From: Desulforamulus ferrireducens
Lineage (GTDB): Bacteria > Bacillota > Desulfotomaculia > Desulfotomaculales > Desulfotomaculaceae
Assembly: GCF_002005145.1 (NCBI RefSeq)
Contig: NZ_CP019698.1
Coordinates: forward strand, 2,232,001-2,296,000
DNA: 64,000 nt
Direction: 5' to 3'
Made by a program: the position numbers and the translations under genes. Shown here piece after piece: positions 24,638-33,764 of the stretch. Below the pieces are notes generated by a model. The model was given only the letters and a program-made list of their open reading frames with translations, did no database searches and was not told where the DNA came from. Numbering within the stretch: the stretch's first letter is position 1; each line of letters opens with the position of its first letter.

Positions 24638-26436
24638 TAGTGAACGCTTATTTTAGCACCATCTTTGGTAAATTTGCCGTCGCCTTTTTGCTTGTAAGCA
24701 TAAACGGCTATGATTACCACTACCACAGCGGTAGCCAGCATGATCATGGTACCCTTGTATTGCAGTGCCAAGGCAGCTGCCTTAGCAGCTTCCGGAGACA
24801 GGGCAGCTGCGGCTTCTTTGGCAGCTTCGTAAGCAGGAATCATCCAGGTAAATACGTATGCTTGTAAATATGTCATCACGCAGATGATGGCAGTAAAGAA
24901 CAAGCTGTGCAGTACGGTGAAGCGGAATAAATCGCCTTCTTTACCTACCAGGTTACAAGCAGCGGTGGCCACAGCAATGGATTGAGGAGAAATCATCTTG
25001 GCAGCCACACCGCCGGAGCTGTTGGCAGCAACGGTCAGAACAGGGTCTACGCCAATTTCAGTGGCAGTAACTGCCTGCATTTTACCAAACAGAGCGTTAG
25101 CAGAGGTGTCAGAACCGGTTACAAATACACCCAGCCAACCAAGGATGGGGGAAACCAGCGGGAACAGGGCACCGGTTACAGTGAAAGCTTTACCCAGGGT
25201 AGGAGTCATACCGGACCAGTTAGCCACATAGGCAAAGCCCAGTACGCAAGCAATGGTAGTTAGCGGGAAAATTAAGCTCTTGACGGTTTCAACAAAGGTC
25301 TTGATAAAGTCGCTAACGCTAATCTTCAGGATAACTGCTGTAATTGCAGCGGAGATCAGAATTGCGGTACCGGCAGCAGACAGATAGTTGAAGCTATAAA
25401 CCACAGCAACCGGGCTGCCATTGGCAATAATCATGTTGTTAATGGCATCAAAGGGAATTTTAATGGTAACTACATCCAAAACTGCTTTTACGGACTTCAG
25501 GCCCCAGTCACCGATGAGAATAGTCAGAATGATGAAGGGGGACCAAGCTTTAGCAATCACACCAAATGAGTGCTTTCTTACTTCCAAAGTGGCAGGGGGC
25601 TCATCCTTAAAGCGCCAAATGTTCTTAGGCTTCCAGCTTCTCAGGAAGAAGACCATGGCTAAGATAGAAACCAGAGAGGAAATAATATCTGGCAGCATGG
25701 GGCTCAAGTAGTTAGCTGAGAACCACTGAGCAACGGCAAAGGAAATACCGCAGACCAGGATAGCGGGCATAACTTCTTTGGCACCCTTCCAACCAGCCAT
25801 CATAAATACCAGCCAGAAAGGAACGAATACGGATAAGAAGGGTAATTGGCGACCGACCATTTGAGAGATGGCCATGGCATCAATACCGGAAACAGCACCG
25901 GCAGTAATAATGGGAATACCAATACCACCGAATGCAACAGGGGCTGTGTTAGCAATCAAGCATAAACCAGCAGCATACAAGGGGTTAAAGCCTAAGCCCA
26001 CCAGCATACCGGCGGTAATTGCTACCGGGGTACCGAAACCAGCAGCCCCTTCTAAGAAGGCCCCGAAACAGAAGGCAATTAGCAGTGCTTGCAAACGGCG
26101 GTCATCAGTGATGGCTGCGATGGAATCTTTAATAATTTCAAACTGACCGCTTTTAACAGTTAACTGGTAAAGAAATACTGCCGTCAAAACGATCCAGCCG
26201 ATGGGGAACAAACCATATAAAGCGCCATAAATGGCGGACCAAACGGCTAGTCCGGCAGGCATTTGATGTACAAATATAGCTATACCAATGGCTAGAAGTA
26301 AAGTAATACCCCCGGCAATATGTCCCTTCATTCTGGCAACGGCCAAGGCGTAGAACATGAAGATGATGGGAATGGCAGCCACTAAAGCAGAAAGGAACAA
26401 ATTATCCAGTGGGTTAATCACTTGAGTCCATTGCAT
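24637..26436 (-). CDS. lldP: L-lactate permease
   Basis: A 599-residue LctP-family permease with about 14 hydrophobic segments and the family signatures CFGAFLEGAAGFGTPVAI and FVTGSDTSANALFG. It imports L-lactate with protons, a main electron donor for sulfate-reducing Firmicutes. Length is slightly above the 550 usual for the family. Promoter and FadR-type operator lie 370-425 bases upstream, leaving a long untranslated leader. The regulator gene follows. Confidence 0.95.
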   Translation of the reverse strand: MQWTQVINPLDNLFLSALVAAIPIIFMFYALAVARMKGHIAGGITLLLAIGIAIFVHQMPAGLAVWSAIYGALYGLFPIGWIVLTAVFLYQLTVKSGQFEIIKDSIAAITDDRRLQALLIAFCFGAFLEGAAGFGTPVAITAGMLVGLGFNPLYAAGLCLIANTAPVAFGGIGIPIITAGAVSGIDAMAISQMVGRQLPFLSVFVPFWLVFMMAGWKGAKEVMPAILVCGISFAVAQWFSANYLSPMLPDIISSLVSILAMVFFLRSWKPKNIWRFKDEPPATLEVRKHSFGVIAKAWSPFIILTILIGDWGLKSVKAVLDVVTIKIPFDAINNMIIANGSPVAVVYSFNYLSAAGTAILISAAITAVILKISVSDFIKTFVETVKSLIFPLTTIACVLGFAYVANWSGMTPTLGKAFTVTGALFPLVSPILGWLGVFVTGSDTSANALFGKMQAVTATEIGVDPVLTVAANSSGGVAAKMISPQSIAVATAACNLVGKEGDLFRFTVLHSLFFTAIICVMTYLQAYVFTWMIPAYEAAKEAAAALSPEAAKAAALALQYKGTMIMLATAVVVVIIAVYAYKQKGDGKFTKDGAKISVH

Positions 26437-26812
26437 AAGATCTTGTCTCCTTTACTAAATTGTGTGGATAGACTGCAAGTTTTAATCATGGCATAAAATA
26501 ATGACGAAAACAAAGATGACATAAAATTAGAAAAATTGCGATAATATGGAGCATTTAACTAATTTTTTTCTAACCATCACCACCCCTATTATGTTTTTTA
26601 ATAGCTCACTCACCCTTGGTAAATGGCGTGCCCTTGCACACCATTTATATTTTCACTCCCCTAAACCCAGTACAGAAAATTTAATAAATTTTAAACAGTA
26701 CAGGCTCTAGAGAGTTAAAACCTTGCGGGAGGCTTGACCCTAAACTTCTCTCATTTAGCTTCCTTGCCACTTTTTAATATTATTAATTATTTATTAATTT
26801 CTGTTAATTCAT
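26437..26812 (-). other. long 5' leader of lldP
   Basis: About 370 bases lie between the predicted start site and the ATG. A hairpin AAATGGTGTGC / GCACGCCATTT (around 26622-26650) without a T-run is the only clear structure, and no known riboswitch pattern was recognised. Confidence 0.4.
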
Positions 26813-26841
26813 ATTATATTGATTAATGGTTCACTAGTCAA
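26813..26841 (-). promoter_or_regulatory. sigma-A promoter of lldP
   Basis: On the minus strand TTGACT (26841-26836), a 17-bp spacer and TATAAT (26818-26813). It is overlapped by an inverted repeat and flanked by a FadR-type operator. Confidence 0.78.
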
Positions 26842-26861
26842 CCATTAAGATGGTCTGACCA
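26825..26861. promoter_or_regulatory. FadR-family operators at the lldP promoter
   Basis: TGGTCTGACCA (26851-26861) is a perfect palindrome matching the TNGTNNNACNA operator of FadR-family regulators. AATGGTT...AACCATT (26825-26846) is a second inverted repeat covering the -35 box. The neighbouring GntR/FadR-type protein is the obvious binder, which would repress lldP. Confidence 0.6.
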
Positions 26862-26959
26862 ATTCTATATTTTCTATTTTTCGACAACTTTTTAGGAAAA
26901 CCTGCTAATTTTCTCGATTAAATAAAATATTTTTACTTTTAAGATTAATCTTTTTTATC

Positions 26960-28461
26960 TGAGCATTTTGCATAATGAACACATCCAGAATTCTCAAGGG
27001 TTTATTTTAGGATAAAAAAGGACTTCACCCCAACATTGGAGAAAAATTCAAGTGACTAAACAAGAATTTCCCAAAGGAGTGAAGTCACTTTGTATATTCT
27101 CCAACAAACCCTATTTTCCTTCGAAGAATTGATGGAACTTGAATTAAAAGAACGATTGCATCTATTTTTTTCAAACTTATCCCTGGAACCATATACTGTC
27201 AAACTAAGAAGTCGATTACCCCAAGGAGCTAAAGGTTTTAGAAGAGATGCCATCTTGAGGGCATTGCTGGCAGCTCCCCTTGTTGGTATTAGCACATTTA
27301 CCGGCTTGGTAGACCGTTTGAAATCTGATATACGGTTTCGTTATCAATGCGGATTTGGCGTAGGCAGTGTACCTTCCATAGCCACATTCAGCCGGGTATT
27401 TCAGAAGATAACAACCTTAAATTTGGCAGAAGAACTTTTCCTGGCCTTGGTGAAAGAGTGCCGCGAAAAAGGCGTTATCAGCGGCGAAGTGATTGCTATA
27501 GATAGTACGGCTATTAACGCTTACGAACAAAAACAAGCACGCCATAAAAGCAAGAATACAGGCAATGGCGATTGGGGAGCTAAAAAAGACTCCTTTGGCA
27601 ATACCGTAACCTGGTTTGGCTACAAACTTCATCTGGCTGTGGATACCGAAAGCGAATTGCCTATAGCATTTGAAGTTACTCCTGCTAATGTGAATGATGG
27701 TGATCTTGGCCCGGTATTAATAGAAAAAGTTAGTTCATCTGTTCCTGAGAATGAAAAACCCAAGTTTTATGTTATGGACGCAGGCTATGACCAACTAAAG
27801 AACTATGAAGCAGCTCACAAAAATTCAGCCCAGGCCATTATTCCCTTAAACCTTCGTAACGAGAAAGAACCCCCTGCTGGAATGACATCCAATGGCACTC
27901 CGGTTTGCTCCATGGGTTATGAGATGGTCTACTGGGGAGCAGATAAGAACATTTTAAAATTTCGTTGCCCCCACATTCTCGGCAAGGTAGACTGTCCATT
28001 TGGTTCTGCCTGGTGTTCCGCTTCAAATTACGGGCTGGTCAAAAAAGTCAATATTAAAGAAGATCTGCGTCGTTACTCCAGTCCTCATCGAAACACCAGA
28101 AAATGGGAAGAGTTGTATGACCAGAGAACAGCCGTCGAGAGAGTAAATTCAAGACTAAAAGTTCATCTTACAGCCAATCGGTTGCATGTTTGGGGAATCA
28201 AAAAAGTTAAAACTCATCTGTTGCTAAACATGATTGTTTTATTGGTCGGCGCTTTGGCTTGTAAGCAATCACTACAAAAAGCAGCATAAGGTCTCTTGCT
28301 TTTAAGCACTATCGTATTTTTTAGGCAACGCTAAAAATTCTGCCCTTGTCTTCTTTTTTAGTAATTAAGCTGTCAAAAGTGTGGTTTTTTTAAAATTTAC
28401 CAATTGGATGCTTTGAGTAATCTGTTGATCTTTCAAAAAAACTTATTTTGCAAAATGCTCA
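26960..28461 (+). mobile_element. insertion sequence, 1502 bp, copy 2
   Basis: 13-bp perfect terminal inverted repeats TGAGCATTTTGCA (26960-26972) and TGCAAAATGCTCA (28449-28461) differ from those of copy 1 at one base. It encloses one intact transposase. The right terminal repeat overlaps the 3' end of the nitrilase gene. The two copies are clearly diverged, so they are not recent duplicates. Confidence 0.85.
27090..28289 (+). CDS. DDE transposase (IS4/IS1182-like), second copy
   Basis: A 399-residue transposase homologous over its full length to the one at 8050-9261. Catalytic residues are in IAIDSTAINAYE, MDAGYDQL and RTAVERVNSRLK. The start is TTG at 27090 after AAAGGAG; an upstream GTG at 27052 is out of frame, which is why I use the TTG in both copies. 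A cysteine-containing insert (RCPHILGKVDCPFGSAWC) between the second Asp and the Glu is conserved in both. Confidence 0.9.
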   Translation: MYILQQTLFSFEELMELELKERLHLFFSNLSLEPYTVKLRSRLPQGAKGFRRDAILRALLAAPLVGISTFTGLVDRLKSDIRFRYQCGFGVGSVPSIATFSRVFQKITTLNLAEELFLALVKECREKGVISGEVIAIDSTAINAYEQKQARHKSKNTGNGDWGAKKDSFGNTVTWFGYKLHLAVDTESELPIAFEVTPANVNDGDLGPVLIEKVSSSVPENEKPKFYVMDAGYDQLKNYEAAHKNSAQAIIPLNLRNEKEPPAGMTSNGTPVCSMGYEMVYWGADKNILKFRCPHILGKVDCPFGSAWCSASNYGLVKKVNIKEDLRRYSSPHRNTRKWEELYDQRTAVERVNSRLKVHLTANRLHVWGIKKVKTHLLLNMIVLLVGALACKQSLQKAA

Positions 28462-29291
28462 TCTTTTAACAGTGCACCATATAATTCAGGTCTTCTGTCA
28501 TTTAAATAAAAGCTATTTGCCATTGAACAACTTTCTTGCCCTCTAATTAGATTAATTTTGCTAGCATCTAATTTTGCCACCAGCATCCCTTCTGTACCGT
28601 TAAAATCCTCAGCAATAACTTGTCCCTTAGGGTCAATCACCATAGCACCGCCACAGTAACTGTGTCCCTCTCCATCATCACCCACCAAGTTACAGGCTGC
28701 AACAAAAACACAATTATCATAAGCCCTGGCAATAAGATACTTCAGCCAAATATCCCTGCGATCACCCACAATAGATGGTGATGCATGGGGTGCTAAAATA
28801 AGTTCTGCGCCTTGCAAGGACAGAATGGTGGTCATTTCAGGAAAATGCAGATCATAGCAAATCTGAATACCAAAGTTTATTTTAGGTGTCTTAATTACTT
28901 TAATATCATTACCTGGGGAATAGAAGGGTTGTTCACTTCTGCCCAAATGAGTTTTGCGGTATTTGACAATGTTGCCATCTGCCAGAGCCACCACTTGAGT
29001 AATATAAGGTTTGCCATGATCGTTTTTTTCGGCCAATCCAACAATCACTGTAATACTTTTTTCCTTGGCCAGCTGACTCAACTGATCAATAATAACGCTG
29101 TTCTCCAGATCAAGGGCCAGATTTGTCATAGGTTGTCTGCTGTAACCCTGCAGGCACATCTCAGGAAAACAAATAATATCTACCTGCTTGGAGGATGCCT
29201 CCTGTACATAGTGGGCTATCTTATTTAAATTTTCTTGGATCAGACCTAATCTAGCTTGCATTTGCACCAGGGCAATGGTGATATCTTGCAA
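28443..29291 (-). CDS. carbon-nitrogen hydrolase (nitrilase superfamily), 3' end altered by IS
   Basis: A hydrolase of about 282 residues with the nitrilase-superfamily triad: Glu in CFPEMC, Lys in KYRKTH and Cys in IQICYDLHFPE. It cleaves amide or nitrile C-N bonds; the substrate is unknown. The last codons (DEHFAK and stop) lie within the terminal repeat of the adjacent IS, so the natural C-terminus has been replaced. The catalytic core is intact. The start is TTG at 29291, nine bases after GGAGG; the TTG at 29300 touches that site. Confidence 0.88.
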   Translation of the reverse strand: MQDITIALVQMQARLGLIQENLNKIAHYVQEASSKQVDIICFPEMCLQGYSRQPMTNLALDLENSVIIDQLSQLAKEKSITVIVGLAEKNDHGKPYITQVVALADGNIVKYRKTHLGRSEQPFYSPGNDIKVIKTPKINFGIQICYDLHFPEMTTILSLQGAELILAPHASPSIVGDRRDIWLKYLIARAYDNCVFVAACNLVGDDGEGHSYCGGAMVIDPKGQVIAEDFNGTEGMLVAKLDASKINLIRGQESCSMANSFYLNDRRPELYGALLKDEHFAK

Positions 29292-29325
29292 AACAAACAA
29301 CCTCCAAATTTATGCCTGGCATAAT

Positions 29326-29350
29326 TTTACCGCGCTTGCTGCGCGGTAAA
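29326..29350. repeat. 10-bp hairpin between metF and nitrilase gene
   Basis: TTTACCGCGC and GCGCGGTAAA pair perfectly over a five-base loop. No T-run follows on the minus strand beyond the stem's own bases; it could attenuate or protect the metF message. Confidence 0.5.
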
Positions 29351-29354
29351 TGAC

Positions 29355-30221
29355 TTATGCTTTTCCAACGTTTCTTAGTATTTCAGTAATTTGCTGGTAT
29401 TTATTCATGGTATAAAGGTGAATGCCATCTACGCCGTTGTCCAGTAAATCCTGAACCTGCCGGCTGGCATACTCTATACCTGCCTTCTCCATATCTTCCG
29501 GGCTGTCACCATACTTGTCAACCAAAATTAATAACTTAGCAGGCATGGAAGCACCGCAGAGGGTAATCATTCGTTTAATTTGTTTGGCATTGAGTACCGG
29601 CATAATACCAGGAGACACCGGGCAATTAATACCGATTCTCCGTGCATTCTCGATAAAGTTATAAAAGATACGATTGTCAAAGTAAATTTGGGTTACCAGA
29701 AAATCTACGCCCTGATCTACTTTGTACTTTAACCAATGCATATCTTCACTCAGGCGTTTACAATGAACATGCCCCTCCGGGTAGGCGGCAGCTCCCACAG
29801 ACATGTTACTACAGTTTTTTATATGCCTGACCAGATCAGAGGCATATTGGAAGTCACAAGCAGAAAAATCGTAGTCCGGTTGATCAGCCGGTGGGTCTCC
29901 CCTGAGAGCCAGGACATTCTCAATATTCTCACTCTCCAGATCTTTGAGAATCTTGTCTATCTCAGCGGTGGTGTGACCCACACAGGTTAAATGTGCCAGA
30001 GCTTCAACTTTATATTGATTTTTAATACGAGAGGCAATCTCCCTTGTTCTGTCTCTACTACTGCCACCTGCACCATAGGTAACACTAATGAAGTCAGGCT
30101 TTAATTTAACCATTTCTTCTAAGGTATTAAATATGGTTTCAATAGGTGTTGTAGTTTTGGGAGGAAATATTTCAAAGGATATAACTGGTTTTTTTTCTTT
30201 AAACAATGCAGATATTTTCAC
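29355..30221 (-). CDS. metF: 5,10-methylenetetrahydrofolate reductase
   Basis: A 288-residue MetF: TIM barrel starting VISFEIFPPKT, with the FAD and folate-site segments TYGAGGSSRDRT, LALRGDPP and YPEGH. It makes 5-methyl-THF, the methyl donor for methionine synthase (split metH genes 12 kb away) or for the acetyl-CoA pathway. There is no C-terminal zinc or MetV-like extension. The start is GTG at 30221 with AGGTGA upstream. Confidence 0.94.
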   Translation of the reverse strand: MKISALFKEKKPVISFEIFPPKTTTPIETIFNTLEEMVKLKPDFISVTYGAGGSSRDRTREIASRIKNQYKVEALAHLTCVGHTTAEIDKILKDLESENIENVLALRGDPPADQPDYDFSACDFQYASDLVRHIKNCSNMSVGAAAYPEGHVHCKRLSEDMHWLKYKVDQGVDFLVTQIYFDNRIFYNFIENARRIGINCPVSPGIMPVLNAKQIKRMITLCGASMPAKLLILVDKYGDSPEDMEKAGIEYASRQVQDLLDNGVDGIHLYTMNKYQQITEILRNVGKA

Positions 30222-30393
30222 GTAATGATCACCTAGCCTTTATTTTCCTGAATGGTTGCCTTTTTATTATTATAGCTTGGTAATTCATGTTGCGAAATAA
30301 CAAATATGTCATACTTTTCATTGTATATTGTATTTTCTATTTTAGATGGATGAGAATATTTCTTACAACATTCTAAACTCTTACTAAACTTGC

Positions 30394-30422
30394 TTGTTTA
30401 ATTTTTGATGTAATATTATACT
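30394..30422 (+). promoter_or_regulatory. sigma-A promoter of rubrerythrin
   Basis: TTGTTT, a 17-bp spacer and TATACT, ending 49 bases before the ATG. The partial palindrome TGTAATATTATAC overlaps the -10 region and weakly resembles a PerR box. Confidence 0.6.
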
Positions 30423-30471
30423 GGAAAATGGTAAGAATAGGATTTAGTTAACTTTACTAAGGAGGTTACCG

Positions 30472-30963
30472 ATGTCCACTGAAAAAAATCTGAAAGCTGC
30501 CTTTGCTGGGGAATCCCAGGCAAACCGCAAATATTTGGCCTTTGCTGCTAAAGCTGATCAGGAAGGTTATCCAGCAGTTGCCAAGTTATTTAGGGCTGCA
30601 GCTGAAGCGGAAGCACTTCATGCGTTAAGTGAATTAAAGGCTTTAGGGGGCATTAAGTCCACAGCAGAGAATTTACAAGAGGCCATTAATGGTGAAACCT
30701 ATGAGTTTACCGAAATGTATCCTGGCTTTATTGAAACCGCAGAGGCTGAGGGCAATAATCTGGCCAAGAGAGCTTTCCACTTTGCCAACGAAGCGGAAAA
30801 GGTACACGCCGAACTCTATAAAAAAGCCCTGGCAGCCTTAGAAAGCAAAGAAGATTTTGATTACTACCTCTGCCCTGTCTGTGGCTATATTCATGAACGC
30901 ACTGCCCCGGAAAAATGTCCCATTTGTGGCGCCAATGGAAGTGCATTCAAAAATCTAGGTTAA
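30472..30963 (+). CDS. rbr: rubrerythrin
   Basis: A 163-residue protein with an N-terminal four-helix di-iron domain (E-x-x-H ligands in FAGESQANRKY, EAEALHA and EAEKVHAE) and a C-terminal rubredoxin-like site CPVCGY...CPICGA. It reduces hydrogen peroxide in anaerobes. The ATG follows AAGGAGG. It is a single-gene unit with promoter and a strong bidirectional terminator. Confidence 0.95.
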   Translation: MSTEKNLKAAFAGESQANRKYLAFAAKADQEGYPAVAKLFRAAAEAEALHALSELKALGGIKSTAENLQEAINGETYEFTEMYPGFIETAEAEGNNLAKRAFHFANEAEKVHAELYKKALAALESKEDFDYYLCPVCGYIHERTAPEKCPICGANGSAFKNLG

Positions 30964-30967
30964 TATG

Positions 30968-31003
30968 TAACAAACCCATGTTCACTGAAACATGGGTTTG
31001 TTT
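30968..31003. terminator. bidirectional terminator
   Basis: AACAAACCCATGTT pairs with AACATGGGTTTGTT over a short loop between the convergent rubrerythrin and PfkB-family genes; T-tracts are present in both directions. Confidence 0.8.
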
Positions 31004-31005
31004 AT

Positions 31006-31977
31006 TTAGCCAGCTGCCTTATTTAACAGTTTTAACATAGCCTTAAAATGTTCATCCTTACGCATCATATCAGGAATAACAGAGCAGGTGTTTTCATCAA
31101 CCTGGATTGTCCAAGAGGCTACCTTTGTACCATATATCACCGCTTCGCACAGGGGACGTTCATAAGTTAAACCCCAAACCGTTCCCGAGAAAAAGGCATC
31201 ACCGGCACCACTGGAATCCACCACCCGGGTGGGCAAGGCCGGTTGATAACCACTTTCCTCCCTTTGGCGATCATAGAAGACAGCTCCCCTATCCCCCAAG
31301 GTTACTACCATGGCTTTCATTTTAGCATTACTGACAAAGGTTTTTAATTCATTTTGGATGACAGCAATCTCCTGACCAAGGATATTCTGGCCAAAAAGCT
31401 TGGCCGCCTCAATTTCGTTACATATAAAACAATCTGTAAAAAGCAGCAGTTCCTGATGATTTAATACTACCTCTAAATTACCAGGTAGGCCATAGACAGG
31501 CTTGCCAAAGGTTTGGGCAAGCTTAACCACTTGATAAGAGATATTTTTATTCAGATCCAACTCCAGCACCACGTGACTACAGGTTTCCATCATTTGGTGC
31601 CCATGTTCATGGATATGTTTTTCCAAGAGACTCAAATCAGGCATTTGTGATATAGACCCGGCCAAGTCACCCTTTTGATCTAATATAGCCAACCACATGC
31701 CCATGCCCTTTTCTTCCACTGTGGTTAAAAACTCTGTATTGACCTTGGTTCTCTTCAGCCTGTTAATAACCTCTTGCCCCAAGGCAGAGTTATCCACGGT
31801 GGAAACAAAATAGGTGGATAGCCCCAGGTAGGCAAGATTTTCTACCACATTGCGACCCACACCACCATGGAAAAAGCGGATATGACCGAGATTTCGACCC
31901 AAGGGGTCGTATTGTTGTTTGGCAAACCCTTTACAGTCCATAAAGGTGGTACCAATAACAGCTACTTTTGGTTTCAT
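31006..31977 (-). CDS. PfkB-family carbohydrate/nucleoside kinase
   Basis: A 323-residue ribokinase-like sugar kinase: glycine-rich GGVGRNVVENLAYLG near residue 38 and the catalytic anion-hole motif DSSGAGDAFFSG. Phosphorylates a sugar or nucleoside such as ribose or pseudouridine; the substrate is not evident. There is no sugar transporter beside it. Length is typical. It stands alone between convergent rubrerythrin and a divergent secreted protein. Confidence 0.85.
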   Translation of the reverse strand: MKPKVAVIGTTFMDCKGFAKQQYDPLGRNLGHIRFFHGGVGRNVVENLAYLGLSTYFVSTVDNSALGQEVINRLKRTKVNTEFLTTVEEKGMGMWLAILDQKGDLAGSISQMPDLSLLEKHIHEHGHQMMETCSHVVLELDLNKNISYQVVKLAQTFGKPVYGLPGNLEVVLNHQELLLFTDCFICNEIEAAKLFGQNILGQEIAVIQNELKTFVSNAKMKAMVVTLGDRGAVFYDRQREESGYQPALPTRVVDSSGAGDAFFSGTVWGLTYERPLCEAVIYGTKVASWTIQVDENTCSVIPDMMRKDEHFKAMLKLLNKAAG

Positions 31978-32151
31978 AGTTACCTCGCTTGTTCTCTAAA
32001 CAGTATTTACGATCGAATTCGCTGGTAACACACATATTCCTTCTTTATGACCAAAATACGTCTGACTTATACATTTTTTAACAGAGAACTCTGGCTTCTG
32101 ACTGGCGTCTATTCATATAGAAATAACATTCTGACCATAAGGAGATTAGTT

Positions 32152-32616
32152 ATGAAAAAATTACTTTCCTTACTAAGCACGGCGGTTCTGGTCTTCTGTC
32201 TTGCCGGCAGTGCCCTGGCTGCGCCAGTAAAACAAGCAATCTTTTATTTAAACCAAAGTTATTACCAGATAGATACTGTCCATCATACCATGGATGCAGC
32301 ACCATTTATTGAAAACAACCGAACCTACGTACCCATCCGCTATCTTTCCTATGCCTGTGGCTTAACCGATCAAGATGTAGTATGGGATGAGGTTTTCCAA
32401 ACGATTAAATTATCCCAGGGTGACAAGGTTTTACAACTACAAGTAAATATCGACCAAGCCATTGTCAATGATTTGGTTTATGATCTGGATGTGGCACCTG
32501 TCGTGAAAAATGGACGCACCTATTTGCCTGCGCGTTTTATAGCCGAATCCCTCGGTTTTGAGGTAACCTGGGATGAAAAAAGGAGAACCGTTTTAATTAC
32601 ACCAACCAGTAAATAG
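32152..32616 (+). CDS. secreted copper-amine-oxidase-N-like domain protein
   Basis: A 154-residue exported protein. A signal peptide (MKKLLSLLSTAVLVF...ALAAP) is followed by one copper-amine-oxidase N-terminal-like domain, recognisable from RTYVPIRYLSYACGL and RTYLPARFIAESLGFEVTWD. Such domains are common cell-surface modules in Peptococcaceae and are not enzymes by themselves. AAGGAGA before the ATG at 32152 rules out the in-frame ATG at 32047. A terminator follows. Confidence 0.85.
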   Translation: MKKLLSLLSTAVLVFCLAGSALAAPVKQAIFYLNQSYYQIDTVHHTMDAAPFIENNRTYVPIRYLSYACGLTDQDVVWDEVFQTIKLSQGDKVLQLQVNIDQAIVNDLVYDLDVAPVVKNGRTYLPARFIAESLGFEVTWDEKRRTVLITPTSK

Positions 32617-32621
32617 CAATG

Positions 32622-32679
32622 AAAAACTAAGGCTTCCGCGCGCCAAGTCCATTAGGACGCAAGCGGAGCCTTAGTTTTT
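32622..32679 (+). terminator. terminator containing a repeated element
   Basis: AAAACTAAGGCT-(T)-CCGC pairs with GCGG-AGCCTTAGTTTT, then T5. The right half (32643-32679) is nearly repeated at 44737-44775. Confidence 0.75.
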
Positions 32680-32795
32680 CTATTCTGAAAGGGTTTTCTT
32701 TCATTTACTTACTGGTGCTGCGTAGCGACATGCAAACCTCATACTTTCATCAATAGAAAAACAGGCTTTGCAGCCCGTTTAGCATTTAAAAAAAA

Positions 32796-33644
32796 CTATA
32801 TATTTTCATCGCCCCAAACTGACAAACGAACACGTTCATCAATTAAACCACTCTTATAGCAATAATCGTAGTAGGTTAATAACGCATGGCGATGGTCTTC
32901 GGCAAAATCATTATTAATGGTTTGGAAATATTGTTCTAGTATTTCTAACGACAGACCGGTGCGGCGTCTACATTTTTCCAAAATGAAAGGCAGATTGGCC
33001 GGGAAATGTTGTTTAGCTTCCTGTATGGCCAGACAAAGGGAATTTACCAGTTCAGGATTATCTTGGGCAAAATCCTTGCGCACTACCCAGAGGTCATAAA
33101 TCATCCTTTCACCGGTAAACTGCTTCCATACCTCACCAAGGTCAGTTACCTGATAGGGCAACCCCTCCTGCTTCACCTGTACATAGGCACGCAGGGCCTC
33201 CTCACCCACCAGTAAAGCCCCATCTCCTTGGGCCATCATTCTCTCTAAGTTAGGTGGCATGGTGCATAGCTTGGCTTCCACATGGTAGTAGTGATCAAAA
33301 AGCACCTTTAATAAAGCCCCCGAGGAACCTGAAAAACCCGAGACATTGACCACCTTTCTATCCAGTTCGGTAACGGGTAAATGGCTGAACAACAGAATAC
33401 TATGTATCTGTCCGTCGGCATTTACAGAAACATTGGGTAGTATTAGGCAATTATTTATATTACCAGGATAATCAATGGAAGAGATTGTTGATACCTCTAA
33501 CTGCCCAGCTAAAAATAATTCCTTTAGCTTATCTGCAGCCCCTTTAATAAGCTCACCCTCGAAGGACACTAAACCTTCCTCAAAGGCATAATAAACCGGC
33601 ATTGTGTTCAGATTATCAACCTGGCCAAACCTAATTCTGGCCAA
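32796..33644 (-). CDS. MqnA-like chorismate dehydratase / periplasmic-binding-like protein
   Basis: A protein of about 282 residues with the fold of MqnA/MqnD (two-lobed binding-protein fold): RFGQVDNLNTMPVYYAFEEG, then STISSIDYPG and a GALLVGEEALR segment. MqnA makes 3-enolpyruvylbenzoate from chorismate in the futalosine menaquinone route. The neighbouring prenyl-synthase-like gene supports a menaquinone role, but other mqn genes are not here. The start may be TTG at 33644 behind a G-rich site; the ATG at 33659 has no ribosome-binding site. Confidence 0.72.
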   Translation of the reverse strand: MARIRFGQVDNLNTMPVYYAFEEGLVSFEGELIKGAADKLKELFLAGQLEVSTISSIDYPGNINNCLILPNVSVNADGQIHSILLFSHLPVTELDRKVVNVSGFSGSSGALLKVLFDHYYHVEAKLCTMPPNLERMMAQGDGALLVGEEALRAYVQVKQEGLPYQVTDLGEVWKQFTGERMIYDLWVVRKDFAQDNPELVNSLCLAIQEAKQHFPANLPFILEKCRRRTGLSLEILEQYFQTINNDFAEDHRHALLTYYDYCYKSGLIDERVRLSVWGDENI

Positions 33645-33764
33645 TAAAAACCCCCCCATCTATACAGGGTTACATATTTCGAACGCCATTGGGCCTGCAG
33701 TTCTCAGTACAGGCCACCTTAGAAGCTCTCAACACAGGCTCATCAACACTATAACCGGTTAGGA

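Noticed and set aside
7883-28461. Composite transposon of about 20 kb bounded by the two related ISs
   Set aside because: The copies are clearly diverged, the region between holds ordinary housekeeping genes, and no outer target duplication is visible.
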